From Clostridiales bacterium (GTDB lineage: Bacteria; Bacillota; Clostridia; Christensenellales; Borkfalkiaceae): 59,668 bases of DNA. The notes beneath the pieces were generated by a model, which saw only the letters and a list, made by a program, of their open reading frames with translations, was not told where the DNA came from and searched no databases. Made by a program: the position numbers and the translations under genes. Positions 1-7,558 of the stretch are shown here, piece by piece. Within the stretch, counting starts at the first letter, position 1; the number at the start of each line of letters is the position of its first letter. Location: the NCBI GenBank assembly GCA_015055615.1, contig SVHT01000003.1, forward strand, positions 1 to 59,668. The letters run 5' to 3'.

Positions 1-2
1 TT

Positions 3-200
3 ACGGAGAACAAAACGGCAGAGTTAGTAGATAAGGTGGGCAAATTGTCGGGCAGTCAGCGTGGCGAAGTTCTCAAGCAAAACATTGTGCAATTCAGTAC
101 GGTGAAAAGTTTGAACGAGGGGATATATAAGGATGCAACCCAAGATTGCAACCTTGCAAGATTAAGACTTTTCGTTTCTCACACCCTTGAAAATCGGTAA
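3..200 (+). pseudogene. 5'-truncated open frame, unidentified
   Basis: An open frame runs in from the left window edge and stops with TAA at 198-200, giving 65 visible residues rich in Lys, Gln and Leu. I do not recognise a family. The peptide is hydrophilic with no membrane segment or metal motif. A terminator hairpin follows at 235-273. It may be the genuine C-terminus of a gene starting outside the window, or another remnant like its neighbours at 598-1487. Confidence 0.35.
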
Positions 201-234
201 TTTTAAGACTTTTCGTACCCCAAACGCACATAAG

Positions 235-273
235 TTAGCACATTTGTCTAAACGATAAATGTGCTAATTTTTT
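235..273 (+). terminator. Intrinsic terminator
   Basis: Arms TTAGCACATTT and AAATGTGCTAA match perfectly over 11 bp and are followed by a run of six T. It closes the truncated frame ending at 200. Confidence 0.75.
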
Positions 274-455
274 GCATTTTTGGGGCGAAATAAGCCTATT
301 TTAAGGCTAAATTCCCTAATACAAGGAAAATCACGAGAAAATTGGCACAAACAGGTTGTCTAAAATTCAAAAAAAGCCGATTGACTTTTTTATTAACTGA
401 CCTAGATTAAGTACAACATTTTACACTCCCAGGACGGGACTTGAATACAAATACA

Positions 456-497
456 CCCACAAAGAAGACCATAATTCCTTGTGGGTTTTATTTTTTA
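456..497 (+). terminator. Probable intrinsic terminator
   Basis: CCCACAA (456-462) pairs with TTGTGGG (479-485) across a 16-base loop, followed by TTTTATTTTTTATA. No intact gene lies directly upstream, so it may be left over from a deleted gene. Confidence 0.5.
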
Positions 498-504
498 TAG
501 GGGG

Positions 505-522
505 TGTCCAAACTTTTGGACA
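505..522. repeat. Short dyad TGTCCAAA-CT-TTTGGACA
   Basis: Perfect 8-bp arms surround a 2-base centre, preceded by a run of G (501-504). It resembles an operator or the terminal inverted repeat of an insertion sequence. It sits 9 bp upstream of the -35 box at 531. No transposase is next to it, so its nature is uncertain. Confidence 0.4.
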
Positions 523-530
523 GGTATCTG

Positions 531-559
531 TTTACAAGTATGATAAAATAGGTTATAAT
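531..559 (+). promoter_or_regulatory. Sigma-70 type promoter TTTACA-17-TATAAT
   Basis: The -35 box TTTACA is at 531-536 and the -10 box TATAAT at 554-559 with 17-bp spacing. It drives the truncated regulator starting at 598, whose ribosome binding site AAGGTAGGG lies at 580-588. Confidence 0.7.
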
Positions 560-597
560 AATAGTAGGCAAAAATTTACAAGGTAGGGATTTGACCT

Positions 598-840
598 ATG
601 ATGCAAGAAAAAACTAGCAAAATAAAACTCATCAAAATTCTAGAAATACTTCGCCAAGAAACGGACGAAGACCACTACATAGATTCTACGGAATTGATGA
701 GAAGGCTTGAAGAGCAAGGTATATGCTCAAACCTTGGTGTGGTACAAGAACCACTTCACTTTGGGCAGACAAGACTATCAATGGATACACGAACCTATCC
801 TTTACGGGTGGAAAGAAGGGGCAGGGCATTACTTCATTGA
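598..840 (+). pseudogene. N-terminal stub of a WYL-type transcriptional regulator
   Basis: The first ~40 residues look like the winged-helix N-terminus of WYL-domain regulators: a Lys/Ile-rich helix with KLIKILEILRQETDE, then a helix with ELMRRLEEQGI. After about base 718 the homology stops. The DNA continues as a methylase gene in another frame, so the last 40 residues of this frame are out-of-frame reading. Promoter and ribosome binding site are intact, so a short peptide may still be made. The break is probably a deletion junction, although an assembly join cannot be excluded from sequence alone. Confidence 0.6.
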
Positions 841-1270
841 TGACCGCACCCTCCACACGGTGTTCGAGGATACGAAAGAGAACCTCCGTAAGATGAATAA
901 AGGGGAACTGGTAGAACTGGTGGAAAAAATCTTGGACATTCCTAAAACGGTAATTCACGATAACAAGCCGTCCCGATCGGCTGACCATCCTACGATGAAA
1001 CCGATAACCCTTTGTGCAAAACTCATCTACAACAGCAGTCATGAAGGGGATATGGTGCTAGAACCTTTCGGCGGTAGCGGTTCAACGCTTATAGCGTCGG
1101 AACAGCTCAACCGCAAGTGCTGTGCAATCGAACTTGAACCCAAATATTGTGACGTAATCGTTCGCCGTTATAAGGAATTATGCCCGGCGGCGGAAATCAA
1201 ACATACGAAATGTATGCGACAGGGGAACACAGTTGCTTGTCCATACGTCATCCTCAAGTGGGGGGCTTAG
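707..1270 (+). pseudogene. C-terminal part of a DNA adenine-specific methyltransferase
   Basis: From about base 722 this frame encodes a phage-type site-specific DNA methylase C-terminus. A segment LGRQDYQWIHEPILYGWK is followed by HPTMKP and the SAM-binding motif LEPFGGSGSTLIA, then CCAIELEP and a Tyr/Arg helix. The N-terminal catalytic DPPY half is missing because the upstream DNA is the start of a WYL regulator. The last ~25 residues after about base 1195 no longer look like a methylase, which suggests a second junction. It cannot be an active methylase without its N-terminus. Confidence 0.75.
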
Positions 1271-1487
1271 GGTATCATTGAAAATTACATGCGAATGCTC
1301 TTATTTGGGAACAAACTGGGACAATAGTACTGTAGGGTATAAAGTGTATAATGAAGCAGGCGCACTAGTTTATACGGGTGATATTACTATGCTCAATGTA
1401 CGCGTAGGGCAAGCGTGGGAAGAAACGGAAGACTTTTTCTTGGACGATATTGGTAACTATACGATAAAATTGTGTGATACAAATTAA
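1233..1487 (+). pseudogene. C-terminal fragment of a probable surface-protein beta domain
   Basis: It overlaps the methylase remnant in another frame and ends with TAA at 1485-1487. The text VGYKVYNEAGALVYTG, then VRVGQAWEETEDF and GNYTIKL, has the alternating pattern of small extracellular beta-sandwich (FxLYD-like) domains at the C-termini of Bacillota membrane proteins. There is no start codon with a ribosome binding site and no signal peptide, so I read it as a gene tail. The family assignment is weak. Confidence 0.4.
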
Positions 1488-1554
1488 AAAGATTGTTTTG
1501 TAGTGACCGTAAAGGTTAACGATTGGCAGAAGGAACTTCCACAATTGAAATTAG

Positions 1555-1583
1555 AGCAGTCAGCAAAACTGACTGCTTTTCAC
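1555..1583 (+). terminator. Intrinsic terminator
   Basis: AGCAGTCAG and CTGACTGCT pair over 9 bp around a CAAAA loop and are followed by TTTTC. Confidence 0.7.
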
Positions 1584-1652
1584 TTTATAAAAAATACTTT
1601 TAGTCCCACACACATACCCTAAATACGAGATTTAGTCCCACACATACAATTA

Positions 1653-1683
1653 CCCCGTAGGCGTTTGTCTACGGGGTTTTGCT
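1653..1683 (+). terminator. Intrinsic terminator
   Basis: CCCCGTAG and CTACGGGG pair over 8 bp with an 8-base loop and a TTTTG tail. Together with the hairpin at 1555 it forms a double stop between the remnant region and the next operon. Confidence 0.75.
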
Positions 1684-1728
1684 TTGGAAGAAGACTTTGC
1701 GTTTCTTTCACTTTTTTTTATTTGCCTA

Positions 1729-1757
1729 TTGACGAAAAGCGTTTTTCGTGATATAAT
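1729..1757 (+). promoter_or_regulatory. Strong sigma-70 type promoter TTGACG-17-TATAAT
   Basis: The -35 box TTGACG is at 1729-1734 and the -10 box TATAAT at 1752-1757. The spacer contains the self-complementary AAAAGCGTTTTTCGT. It should drive the four-gene sugar operon 1797-4354. Confidence 0.85.
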
Positions 1758-1796
1758 ACGTGACGATGTGTGTATCACGCGAAAGGAGAAAATGCA

Positions 1797-2429
1797 ATGT
1801 TGCGGATAAGAGAAATCGATATTATCGAAGAAAAAAGCGAACTGTTATATAAGGCGGATTTTACGCAGGAAAGCTTGGAAAGAGATTTCGAGATTTCGGG
1901 CGGGACTTGGACGGCGAAGGACGGCGTGGTCGTCGGCTATATGAAGGAAGACGGCGGCGGTTTGATTTATTCGCGCAAGCATTATTTGGGTGATATTATG
2001 CTCGATTTTTACGGCAAAGCGCTCCCGCCGTACGATAACGATATTAATTTTACTTTCTGCGCGAACGGTTGGGACCATGCTAAGGGCGAGCCGTTTGACA
2101 GCTACGTAGGCGGTTTGCAGGGCTGGTGGCTGGGTAAATCGGGTATCGAAAAATATCCGCTGAGCAGTAACGTGGACGCGCTGGCAGTCTTCAAAGAATT
2201 CGACAAAACCAAGGAATATCATATCCAAACGGGCAGAGTGGGCAAGCGTTTGTTCCTGTTCGTGGACGGAGAGCTTATCGTCGAATTGGCGGACAATAAC
2301 CCGATTGAAAAGTACGGCAGAGTGGGGCTTGGCGTGTACGCAAGCAAAATTCAGTTTAGAGATTTTAAGGTATTCAAGCCGTACACGGTACCCTTTAACA
2401 CGTCATACGAGGATTTGAGGAAGGAATAA
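1797..2429 (+). CDS. Jelly-roll (concanavalin A-like) domain protein, YesU/DUF1961-like
   Basis: 210 residues, single domain. Features such as ISGGTWTAKDGVVVGY near the N-terminus, LQGWWLGKSGIEKYP in the middle and VGKRLFLFVDGELIVE followed by GRVGLGVYASKIQFRDFKV near the end are the typical strand pattern of lectin/glucanase-fold proteins related to B. subtilis YesU of the rhamnogalacturonan locus. There is no signal peptide, so it should act inside the cell. ATG 1797 is chosen over the GTG at 1770 because AAAGGAG lies at 1782-1788. It is the first gene of an operon with a CBM9-like protein and a GH20-like enzyme, which suggests handling of an imported oligosaccharide. Catalysis is unproven. 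Confidence 0.7.
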   Translation: MLRIREIDIIEEKSELLYKADFTQESLERDFEISGGTWTAKDGVVVGYMKEDGGGLIYSRKHYLGDIMLDFYGKALPPYDNDINFTFCANGWDHAKGEPFDSYVGGLQGWWLGKSGIEKYPLSSNVDALAVFKEFDKTKEYHIQTGRVGKRLFLFVDGELIVELADNNPIEKYGRVGLGVYASKIQFRDFKVFKPYTVPFNTSYEDLRKE

Positions 2430-2432
2430 TTT

Positions 2433-2990
2433 ATGGTTTACGAATTGAAAAATTGTCGTACGGGCGCGCGGGAAAACGAGCGGAAAACGACGGTGGAAAT
2501 CACCGAAAAGGACGGCATGCTGACCTTTACGTTTACGGCAGAAAACAGCAAATATTATTGTCCGTATAAAGAGTATAACAAAATTCACTCAGACGGCGAC
2601 GTATGCGAGATTTTAATCGGTACGGATCCGAACAGAAAGGTGTATTACGAGATAGAAATCAGCCCGCATAACGGTTTGATGCTCGCCAAAATGACGTACG
2701 GTGGCGAGGACGAGGACGGGCCGATTTTGGATATTGATTTTGTGGAGAAACCGTTTGTAAAAACGCGGGTTTTGTTGCGTGATAACGGGTACGTGGCGAC
2801 GGCGACGTTCCCCAAAGAGGCAATCAAAACGGGAGAGGGCGAAATCTATTTCAACGCGTACCGTATCGACACGGTCGGGGGAAAATTGTTAGAGCCCGCG
2901 CATTTGCTTTATGCGCTTAGCCCCACAATGCGCGGAAAATTCCACACGCCCGCGTATTACGTTTGGTTGAAAGATTATCTTAAAAAGTGA
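2433..2990 (+). CDS. CBM9-like (carbohydrate-binding family 9 fold) protein
   Basis: 185 residues, 3 bp after the previous stop. The order of features is that of stand-alone CBM9/DOMON-like proteins: early strands ending in LTFTFTAENSKYYCPY, the metal or sugar-loop region HSDGDVCEILIGTDPN, then VYYEIEISPHNGLMLAKM, and a C-terminal FNAYRIDTVGGK. Such domains bind reducing ends of sugars and usually decorate enzymes. Here the protein stands alone and lacks a signal peptide. A second family member lies at 31291. It was probably co-transcribed with its neighbours from 1729; its own biochemical role is not visible. Confidence 0.7.
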   Translation: MVYELKNCRTGARENERKTTVEITEKDGMLTFTFTAENSKYYCPYKEYNKIHSDGDVCEILIGTDPNRKVYYEIEISPHNGLMLAKMTYGGEDEDGPILDIDFVEKPFVKTRVLLRDNGYVATATFPKEAIKTGEGEIYFNAYRIDTVGGKLLEPAHLLYALSPTMRGKFHTPAYYVWLKDYLKK

Positions 2991-3011
2991 TTGAAGAGGA
3001 AGGTTTTTAGT

Positions 3012-4031
3012 ATGAATTTGCCTTGGAAAAAGAAAGGGATTGAGCTGACTGCGCCGCTTACCGAGGACGTGGACGACGTTATTAAATTTATCGACGAGTA
3101 TCTTGCTCCGCGCGGGGTAAACTTGATTGTTATGCAGATACGTTACCGTTATCAATTTAGACGCCACCCCGAGTGTTGCGGGTACGATCCGCTGTCGGAA
3201 AAGGACGTAAAACGGTTGGTTGCGGTATGCAGAAAACACAATATTGAATTGATACCGAAGATGAATTTGTGCGACCATCAATCGGGCTTGCCTGCCAACC
3301 CGACGGACGGGATTTTGCACGGGCATACGAACCCCGAGCCTATGCCCGATATCAAGGACGGCTTGCTTCGCGCGTATCCCGAATTCGACGAATTGCAACA
3401 CGAACCGGGCGTATTTTACAGTCGCAGTATCTGTTTGAGCAATCCCGTGGCGAAAATCGTGGTATTCGAGCTGATTGACGAAATGATGGAAGCATTTGAA
3501 ACGGATACGATACATATCGCTTGCGACGAAGTTATTAACCTTGGAAAATGCCCTATCTGCGCGAAGGTGCCTAAGGCGAAGCTGTACGCCGATTGGGTGA
3601 ACTCGATTAACGAGCACGTGCAATCGCGCGGGGGTAAAATTATGATGTGGGGGGATAGGCTGACCGCTGTTAAGGATACGGGGTATAATAATTGGGAATC
3701 CTCGGACGTTGGCACGGAAGAGGCAATGCATTTGATTTCCAAAGACGTTATCATCTGCGATTGGCATTATGAAGCCGACGAAGAGTTCCGTTCCGTCGAT
3801 TTGTTTGCCGAGGCGGGGTTTAGAATTTTGATTTGTCCTTGGAAGGTGACGGAAAACGCCGAAAGATTTATAAAGTATGCCATTGCGCACGATAAAGGGC
3901 ATATCGACGGGCTTTTGGCGACGACGTGGTGCAATGCGGGCGAATTGGCGAGAAAATTGCTCTACAACGCGCCTTGCAAGGGTGTGAATACCGAGCAAAT
4001 TGCGGCGACGCTTGCAGTGTTGCTTTCGTAA
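3012..4031 (+). CDS. Family 20-like glycoside hydrolase (beta-N-acetylhexosaminidase fold)
   Basis: 339 residues forming one TIM-barrel. Residues ~18-50 contain the strand PRGVNLIVMQIRYRYQFR, residues 75-90 NIELIPKMNLCDHQSG, and IHIACDEV (Asp172-Glu173) matches the catalytic Asp-Glu pair of GH20 enzymes, followed by a Cys-rich CPICAKV insertion and MMWGDR. It lacks the small N-terminal GH20b domain and a signal peptide. ATG 3012 is preferred over TTG 2991 because GAGGAAGG lies just upstream. GH20-like proteins of this short type act on various beta-linked amino sugars; the substrate is unknown. Confidence 0.7.
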   Translation: MNLPWKKKGIELTAPLTEDVDDVIKFIDEYLAPRGVNLIVMQIRYRYQFRRHPECCGYDPLSEKDVKRLVAVCRKHNIELIPKMNLCDHQSGLPANPTDGILHGHTNPEPMPDIKDGLLRAYPEFDELQHEPGVFYSRSICLSNPVAKIVVFELIDEMMEAFETDTIHIACDEVINLGKCPICAKVPKAKLYADWVNSINEHVQSRGGKIMMWGDRLTAVKDTGYNNWESSDVGTEEAMHLISKDVIICDWHYEADEEFRSVDLFAEAGFRILICPWKVTENAERFIKYAIAHDKGHIDGLLATTWCNAGELARKLLYNAPCKGVNTEQIAATLAVLLS

Positions 4032-4066
4032 AACGCAGGACGGGTGTGATAGAAAAGAGGATAGCT

Positions 4067-4354
4067 ATGTATACGATTTACGTTGTTTTTAAGACGATAG
4101 ACGGAAAGAGAGAACAATTTATTGAACGGGTAAAAGCGGAAGGCATTGTGGACGCGATACGCGCCGAAAACGGGTGTTTGCGGTACGATTATTACCTTTC
4201 TGAAAAGGATAAAAACGAAATTTTGTTGATTGAGGCTTGGGAAAGCGCGGAGCACCAAAGGATACATTGCGACCAGCCACACATGGTCAGATTGCGCGAA
4301 ATTAAGCCTAATTATATTCTGTCTACGACCATTGGAGAGTTTACGTTGCAATAA
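4067..4354 (+). CDS. Antibiotic biosynthesis monooxygenase (ABM/YgiN-type) fold protein
   Basis: 95 residues. It has the ferredoxin-like alpha/beta dimer pattern of the ABM family: YVVFKTIDGKREQFIERV at the N-terminus, ENGCLRYDYYLSEKD in the middle, ILLIEAWESAEHQRIH and a C-terminal beta strand. Small family members act as quinol monooxygenases or as lyase-type helpers in sugar operons. It starts at ATG 4067 after AAAGAGG and is the last gene before the terminator at 4482. A helper or isomerase-like role in sugar catabolism is inference. Confidence 0.75.
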   Translation: MYTIYVVFKTIDGKREQFIERVKAEGIVDAIRAENGCLRYDYYLSEKDKNEILLIEAWESAEHQRIHCDQPHMVRLREIKPNYILSTTIGEFTLQ

Positions 4355-4481
4355 AACAGCACAATATTTGCAGATATAAACAGGTATCTGGACGTTTTAA
4401 TAGGTGTAATTATTTTATAAAAATAAGGCGTTTTATTTACGTCCTTTCCAAAAAAATGTTAAGGAATTAATAAAAGAATAT

Positions 4482-4527
4482 AAGAGGTAAGCATCTCGTA
4501 TAGCGAGGCTTACCTCTTTGTTTTTTT
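4482..4527 (+). terminator. Intrinsic terminator
   Basis: AAGAGGTAAGC pairs with GCTTACCTCTT, and an inner CTCG/CGAG extends the stem. T-rich sequence follows to 4527. It ends the operon 1797-4354. Confidence 0.85.
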
Positions 4528-4591
4528 GGCGCGTGTTTCACAGAAAAATGAAAAATAATAAAAAAATTTTTTTATTTATGGATTATTTCAG

Positions 4592-4645
4592 CGCGATACG
4601 TATGGGGGGCTTTTAAATTCAACGCGATACGTATGGGGGGCTTTT
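4592..4645. repeat. Tandem 23-bp repeat CGCGATACGTATGGGGGGC + TTTT
   Basis: Two identical copies lie at 4592-4614 and 4623-4645, 31 bp apart start to start. A third, slightly changed copy (GCGATACGTATTGGGGGG) is at 21436-21453, just past the terminator of the polysaccharide operon. The copies therefore bracket that operon. The repeat may be a dispersed intergenic element or a scar of cassette exchange. Confidence 0.75.
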
Positions 4646-4704
4646 TCTCTTTTTTTGTTGCAAGAAATGGCAAGGGAAAATTGTTGATATTATCGGGATA
4701 TGCC

Positions 4705-4733
4705 TTGACACCTAAAAAAATAAGTGTTATAAT
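4705..4733 (+). promoter_or_regulatory. Consensus promoter TTGACA-17-TATAAT of the polysaccharide operon
   Basis: TTGACA at 4705-4710 and TATAAT at 4728-4733 match the consensus perfectly with 17-bp spacing. Genes 4797-21351 have only short gaps or overlaps and no internal terminator, so this promoter probably drives all of them. Confidence 0.85.
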
Positions 4734-4755
4734 ATATTTATATATTATAATATTT

Positions 4756-4784
4756 TTCTCGTTTCGTGTGATTAAAAACGAGAA
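4756..4784 (+). promoter_or_regulatory. Leader hairpin before the first polysaccharide gene
   Basis: TTCTCGTTT (4756-4764) and AAACGAGAA (4776-4784) pair perfectly around an 11-base loop in the predicted 5' leader, ending 1 base before the ribosome binding site AAGGTG at 4786-4791. It could stabilise the long mRNA or control translation. It is not a terminator because no T-run follows. Confidence 0.5.
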
Positions 4785-4796
4785 TAAGGTGTTGAC

Positions 4797-5624
4797 ATGT
4801 CTTTGAAATTGATGTATATCACAAATGCCCCCAAGGTTGCCGCTATCGCGCAAAAATACGGCGTGGATAGAATCTTTATCGATTTGGAAACTCTGGGGAA
4901 GGAAGAACGCCAAAAGGGCATGAACACCGTAAAATCCAATCACACCGTTTTAGACGTCTTGTCGCTGCGCAAAATCATTACCCAATCGGAAATCTTGGTG
5001 CGCGTCAATCCTTGGAATAAGGAATCGCCCAAAGAGATAGACGACGTGGTAAAGGCAGGGGCGGACGTTATTATGTTGCCCATGTGGAAGACGGCGGACG
5101 AGGTACGCTCCTTTGTTAGGGCGGTGGACGGCAGAGCCAAGACGATGCTCCTGCTCGAAACGAAAGAGGCGGACGAGTGTTTGGACGAAGTGCTTTCGCT
5201 CGGTGGCGTGGACGAGATACATATCGGGCTGAACGATTTGCATTTAAGCTACGGTTTGACCTTTATGTTCGAGCTACTTGCCAACGGCACGATTGAGCGT
5301 ATCTGCGCGAAAATACGCGCGCGCGGAATACCATACGGGTTCGGGGGCGTAGCGCGCATAGGCGCGGGTGATTTGCCCGCGGAGAGAATTCTGTCCGAGC
5401 ATTATCGATTGGGTTCGTCGTTCGCCATATTGTCCAGAAGTTTTTGCAATACCGATTTGGTGCAGGATATGGGCGAGGTCGAAAAGATATTCGACGAAAA
5501 GCTGAAAGAGCTACGCGCTTTTGAAAAGAGTTTGGAAACGAGAACGGAAGAAGAATTTGAAGAAAATAAAAAACAGCTTTGCGAGATTGTAGAAAGGATT
5601 GTGGAAAGGAAGAAAAATGGATAA
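4797..5624 (+). CDS. HpcH/HpaI aldolase / citrate lyase family protein
   Basis: 275 residues. The family's TIM-barrel strands are visible: DRIFIDLETLG at the first active-site strand, ILVRVNPW for substrate binding, KAGADVIMLPMWKTADEV, the metal-ligand strand TMLLLETKEA and VDEIHIGLNDLHLSYG. Members perform Mg-dependent C-C cleavage or condensation of pyruvate or acyl-CoA type substrates. A Glu/Lys-rich coiled helix occupies the last ~50 residues. As first gene of a polysaccharide operon, followed by an overlapping PLP decarboxylase, it probably makes or modifies a small organic-acid building block for the glycan. The substrate is unknown. Confidence 0.75.
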   Translation: MSLKLMYITNAPKVAAIAQKYGVDRIFIDLETLGKEERQKGMNTVKSNHTVLDVLSLRKIITQSEILVRVNPWNKESPKEIDDVVKAGADVIMLPMWKTADEVRSFVRAVDGRAKTMLLLETKEADECLDEVLSLGGVDEIHIGLNDLHLSYGLTFMFELLANGTIERICAKIRARGIPYGFGGVARIGAGDLPAERILSEHYRLGSSFAILSRSFCNTDLVQDMGEVEKIFDEKLKELRAFEKSLETRTEEEFEENKKQLCEIVERIVERKKNG

Positions 5625-6828
5625 AGAACTTTTGAAAACATTGACGGAAAAATACGGCGACGCATTTTATTTGTTGGAGTCTGCGCAGTTTCGCAAAAAT
5701 TACGCGGAACTCAAAAACGCGTTTACGAAGATATATCCCCATTTTAACATTGCGTATTCGTACAAGACGAACTACACCCCCAAGCTTTGCAAAATTGTGG
5801 ACGAGCTGGGCGGATATGCCGAGGTCGTTTCCGATATGGAAATGGAAATCGCTCTGCGCGTAGGGGTTAAGCCCGAAAAAATCATTTGGAACGGCCCGTA
5901 CAAAAACGCGAAAAAAGTGGAAGACCTGCTCGTGATGGGCGGGACGGTGAATTTGGATTCCGCTTACGAATTCGATTTACTCCGCAAGGTATCGCAAAGA
6001 CATCCCGATAAACAGCTGAGCGTGGGTATCCGTTGCAACTTCGACGTCAACGACGGCGTGGTATCGAGGTTCGGTTTTGACGTGGCGGGCGAAGAGTTCA
6101 AATCGGCGCTTGCCTTGGTAAACGAATTGCCGAACGTAACGTTGGTTGGTTTGCAATGCCATTTCGCAACAAGAAGTTTGCCTACGTGGCGTCCGCGTGC
6201 GGAAGGGATGCTCCGTCTTTTGGACGAAATCGGGATTGCGCCCAGGCGTATCGATTTGGGTGGGGGCTTGTTTGGAAAAATGCACGAATCGTTGAAAGCG
6301 CAGTTCGATTCCGCAATTCCTACTTACGAAGAATACGCCAACGCCGTTGCGCCTTTGTTTGCGGAAAGATTTGCGGGCGTAGAAAATCCCCCCGAACTCT
6401 TGATTGAACCGGGGAGCGCGTTGGTAGGCGATTGTATGCGGTTTGCCTCTAAGGTTGTCAATATCAAGGACGTACGGGGTAAGGCGATTGCGACGTTGCT
6501 TGGCAGTATTTACAATATCAACCCGACCTTGAACAAGAAAAATCCCCCGATTGAGGTGTACGCTATGGGCGGGGAACAGCAGACGTATACCGATTTGGAT
6601 TTCGGCGGGTTTACGTGTATTGAATCCGATTATCTCTACCGCCATTACGCGGGCGCGCTCGCGCAAGGAGATATCGTGATTTTTGGGAACGTCGGTTCGT
6701 ATTCCGTCGTATTGAAACCGCCCTTTATCTTGCCCAATTTCCCCGTGCTTGATATTTCCGAGGGGGGCGAAGAATTGATTAAACGGGGCGAAAACTTCGA
6801 CGACCTTTTTCATACCTTTGCATTTTAA
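5617..6828 (+). CDS. PLP-dependent group IV decarboxylase (DAP/ornithine decarboxylase-like)
   Basis: 403 residues. An N-terminal alanine-racemase-type barrel carries the PLP lysine in AYSYKTN (Lys50), HFATRS for substrate binding, IDLGGGLFG and IEPGSALVGD for phosphate binding. The C-terminal beta domain has CIESDYL (Cys334, Asp338), the partner active-site motif. The size fits diaminopimelate, carboxynorspermidine or BtrK-like decarboxylases. The start at 5617 overlaps the aldolase stop by 8 bp and has a GGAAGG site. Its location argues against routine lysine synthesis and for making an amine or decarboxylated amino acid linked to the glycan. That role is inference. Confidence 0.8.
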   Translation: MDKELLKTLTEKYGDAFYLLESAQFRKNYAELKNAFTKIYPHFNIAYSYKTNYTPKLCKIVDELGGYAEVVSDMEMEIALRVGVKPEKIIWNGPYKNAKKVEDLLVMGGTVNLDSAYEFDLLRKVSQRHPDKQLSVGIRCNFDVNDGVVSRFGFDVAGEEFKSALALVNELPNVTLVGLQCHFATRSLPTWRPRAEGMLRLLDEIGIAPRRIDLGGGLFGKMHESLKAQFDSAIPTYEEYANAVAPLFAERFAGVENPPELLIEPGSALVGDCMRFASKVVNIKDVRGKAIATLLGSIYNINPTLNKKNPPIEVYAMGGEQQTYTDLDFGGFTCIESDYLYRHYAGALAQGDIVIFGNVGSYSVVLKPPFILPNFPVLDISEGGEELIKRGENFDDLFHTFAF

Positions 6829-6841
6829 GTTAGGATAGATT

Positions 6842-7558
6842 ATGTGGTATTTTATCAATCGATTTTTTAAACGCTTTTTTGATATTTTCCTTTCTTTGCT
6901 TGCGCTGATTATCCTCTTGCCTTTCTTTTTGATTATCGCACTCGCGATTAAAATCAACAGCAAGGGCCCCGTCTTTTTCAAGCAAGAGCGTAGGACGAAG
7001 AACGGCAGGATTTTCAAAATGTATAAATTCCGCTCGATGGTGGTCAACGCCGAGAGTATGGGCGCGGGGCTGTTCAATTACGAAAACGATCCGCGCGTGA
7101 CCAAGGTGGGCAGGTTTTTACGCAAGACGAGCTTGGACGAGCTCCCGCAACTTTGGAACGTTTTAAAAGGGGATATCTCTTTGGTGGGACCCCGCCCGAG
7201 CGTTACCTACGAGCTGGGCGATTACGATACGTTGAACTCGAAATACAAAAAGCGTTTTACCATGCGCGGCGGTATTACGGGCTTGGCGCAGATTAAAGGC
7301 AGAAACGAAAACTGCTGGGATGAAAAGGTGACCTACGACAACCAATATGTTGATTCGTTCAAAAAGCAGGGTTGTTGGTTGGATATAAAAATTCTGTTCG
7401 GGACGGTGTTCAAGGTCTTTAAAAAGGCGGACATCTACGAAGAGAAACAGGACGAAAATATGAGCGACGAAGAGTCGGCAAAGGCGGCGGAAGAGGAAAT
7501 TATCCGCATTGCGCATTTGCCCGACGAAGAAGAACCGCAAAAGGAGATTGAAAAATGA
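6842..7558 (+). CDS. Initiating sugar-1-phosphate transferase (bacterial sugar transferase family)
   Basis: 238 residues. Residues ~9-34 form a membrane segment. The cytoplasmic domain shows [13 protein letters not shown], the catalytic [13 protein letters not shown] and SLVGPRP, then [12 protein letters not shown], which is the PglC/WcaJ signature for monotopic phosphoglycosyl transferases. These load a sugar phosphate from a UDP- or dTDP-sugar onto undecaprenyl phosphate and start repeat-unit assembly. The last ~45 residues are an extra acidic tail ([20 protein letters not shown]). It lies 13 bp after the decarboxylase and overlaps the next gene by 4 bp. Confidence 0.9.
   Translation: MWYFINRFFKRFFDIFLSLLALIILLPFFLIIALAIKINSKGPVFFKQERRTKNGRIFKMYKFRSMVVNAESMGAGLFNYENDPRVTKVGRFLRKTSLDELPQLWNVLKGDISLVGPRPSVTYELGDYDTLNSKYKKRFTMRGGITGLAQIKGRNENCWDEKVTYDNQYVDSFKKQGCWLDIKILFGTVFKVFKKADIYEEKQDENMSDEESAKAAEEEIIRIAHLPDEEEPQKEIEK

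Larger units (their letters stand above)
201..597. other. Intergenic stretch, 397 bp
   Basis: No coding potential was seen. It is AT-rich and holds two terminator-like hairpins (235-273 and 456-497), a short dyad (505-522) and a promoter (531-559). Confidence 0.6.
1488..1796. other. Intergenic stretch, 309 bp
   Basis: No gene was seen. It holds two terminators (1555-1583, 1653-1683), a short direct repeat TTTAGTCCCACACA(CA)TA near 1598 and 1630, and the promoter of the next operon at 1729-1757. Confidence 0.6.
4355..4796. other. Intergenic stretch, 442 bp
   Basis: No open frame with coding character was seen. It contains a strong terminator (4482-4527), a tandem 23-bp repeat (4592-4645), the polysaccharide-operon promoter (4705-4733) and a leader hairpin (4756-4784). 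Confidence 0.65.

Noticed and set aside
505-522. Insertion-sequence end
   Set aside because: Only one possible terminal repeat is visible, without transposase or a target duplication, so it is listed as a dyad only.
2991-3011. TTG start for the GH20-like gene
   Set aside because: The ATG at 3012 has GAGGAAGG at a suitable distance; the TTG directly follows the previous stop and has no ribosome binding site.
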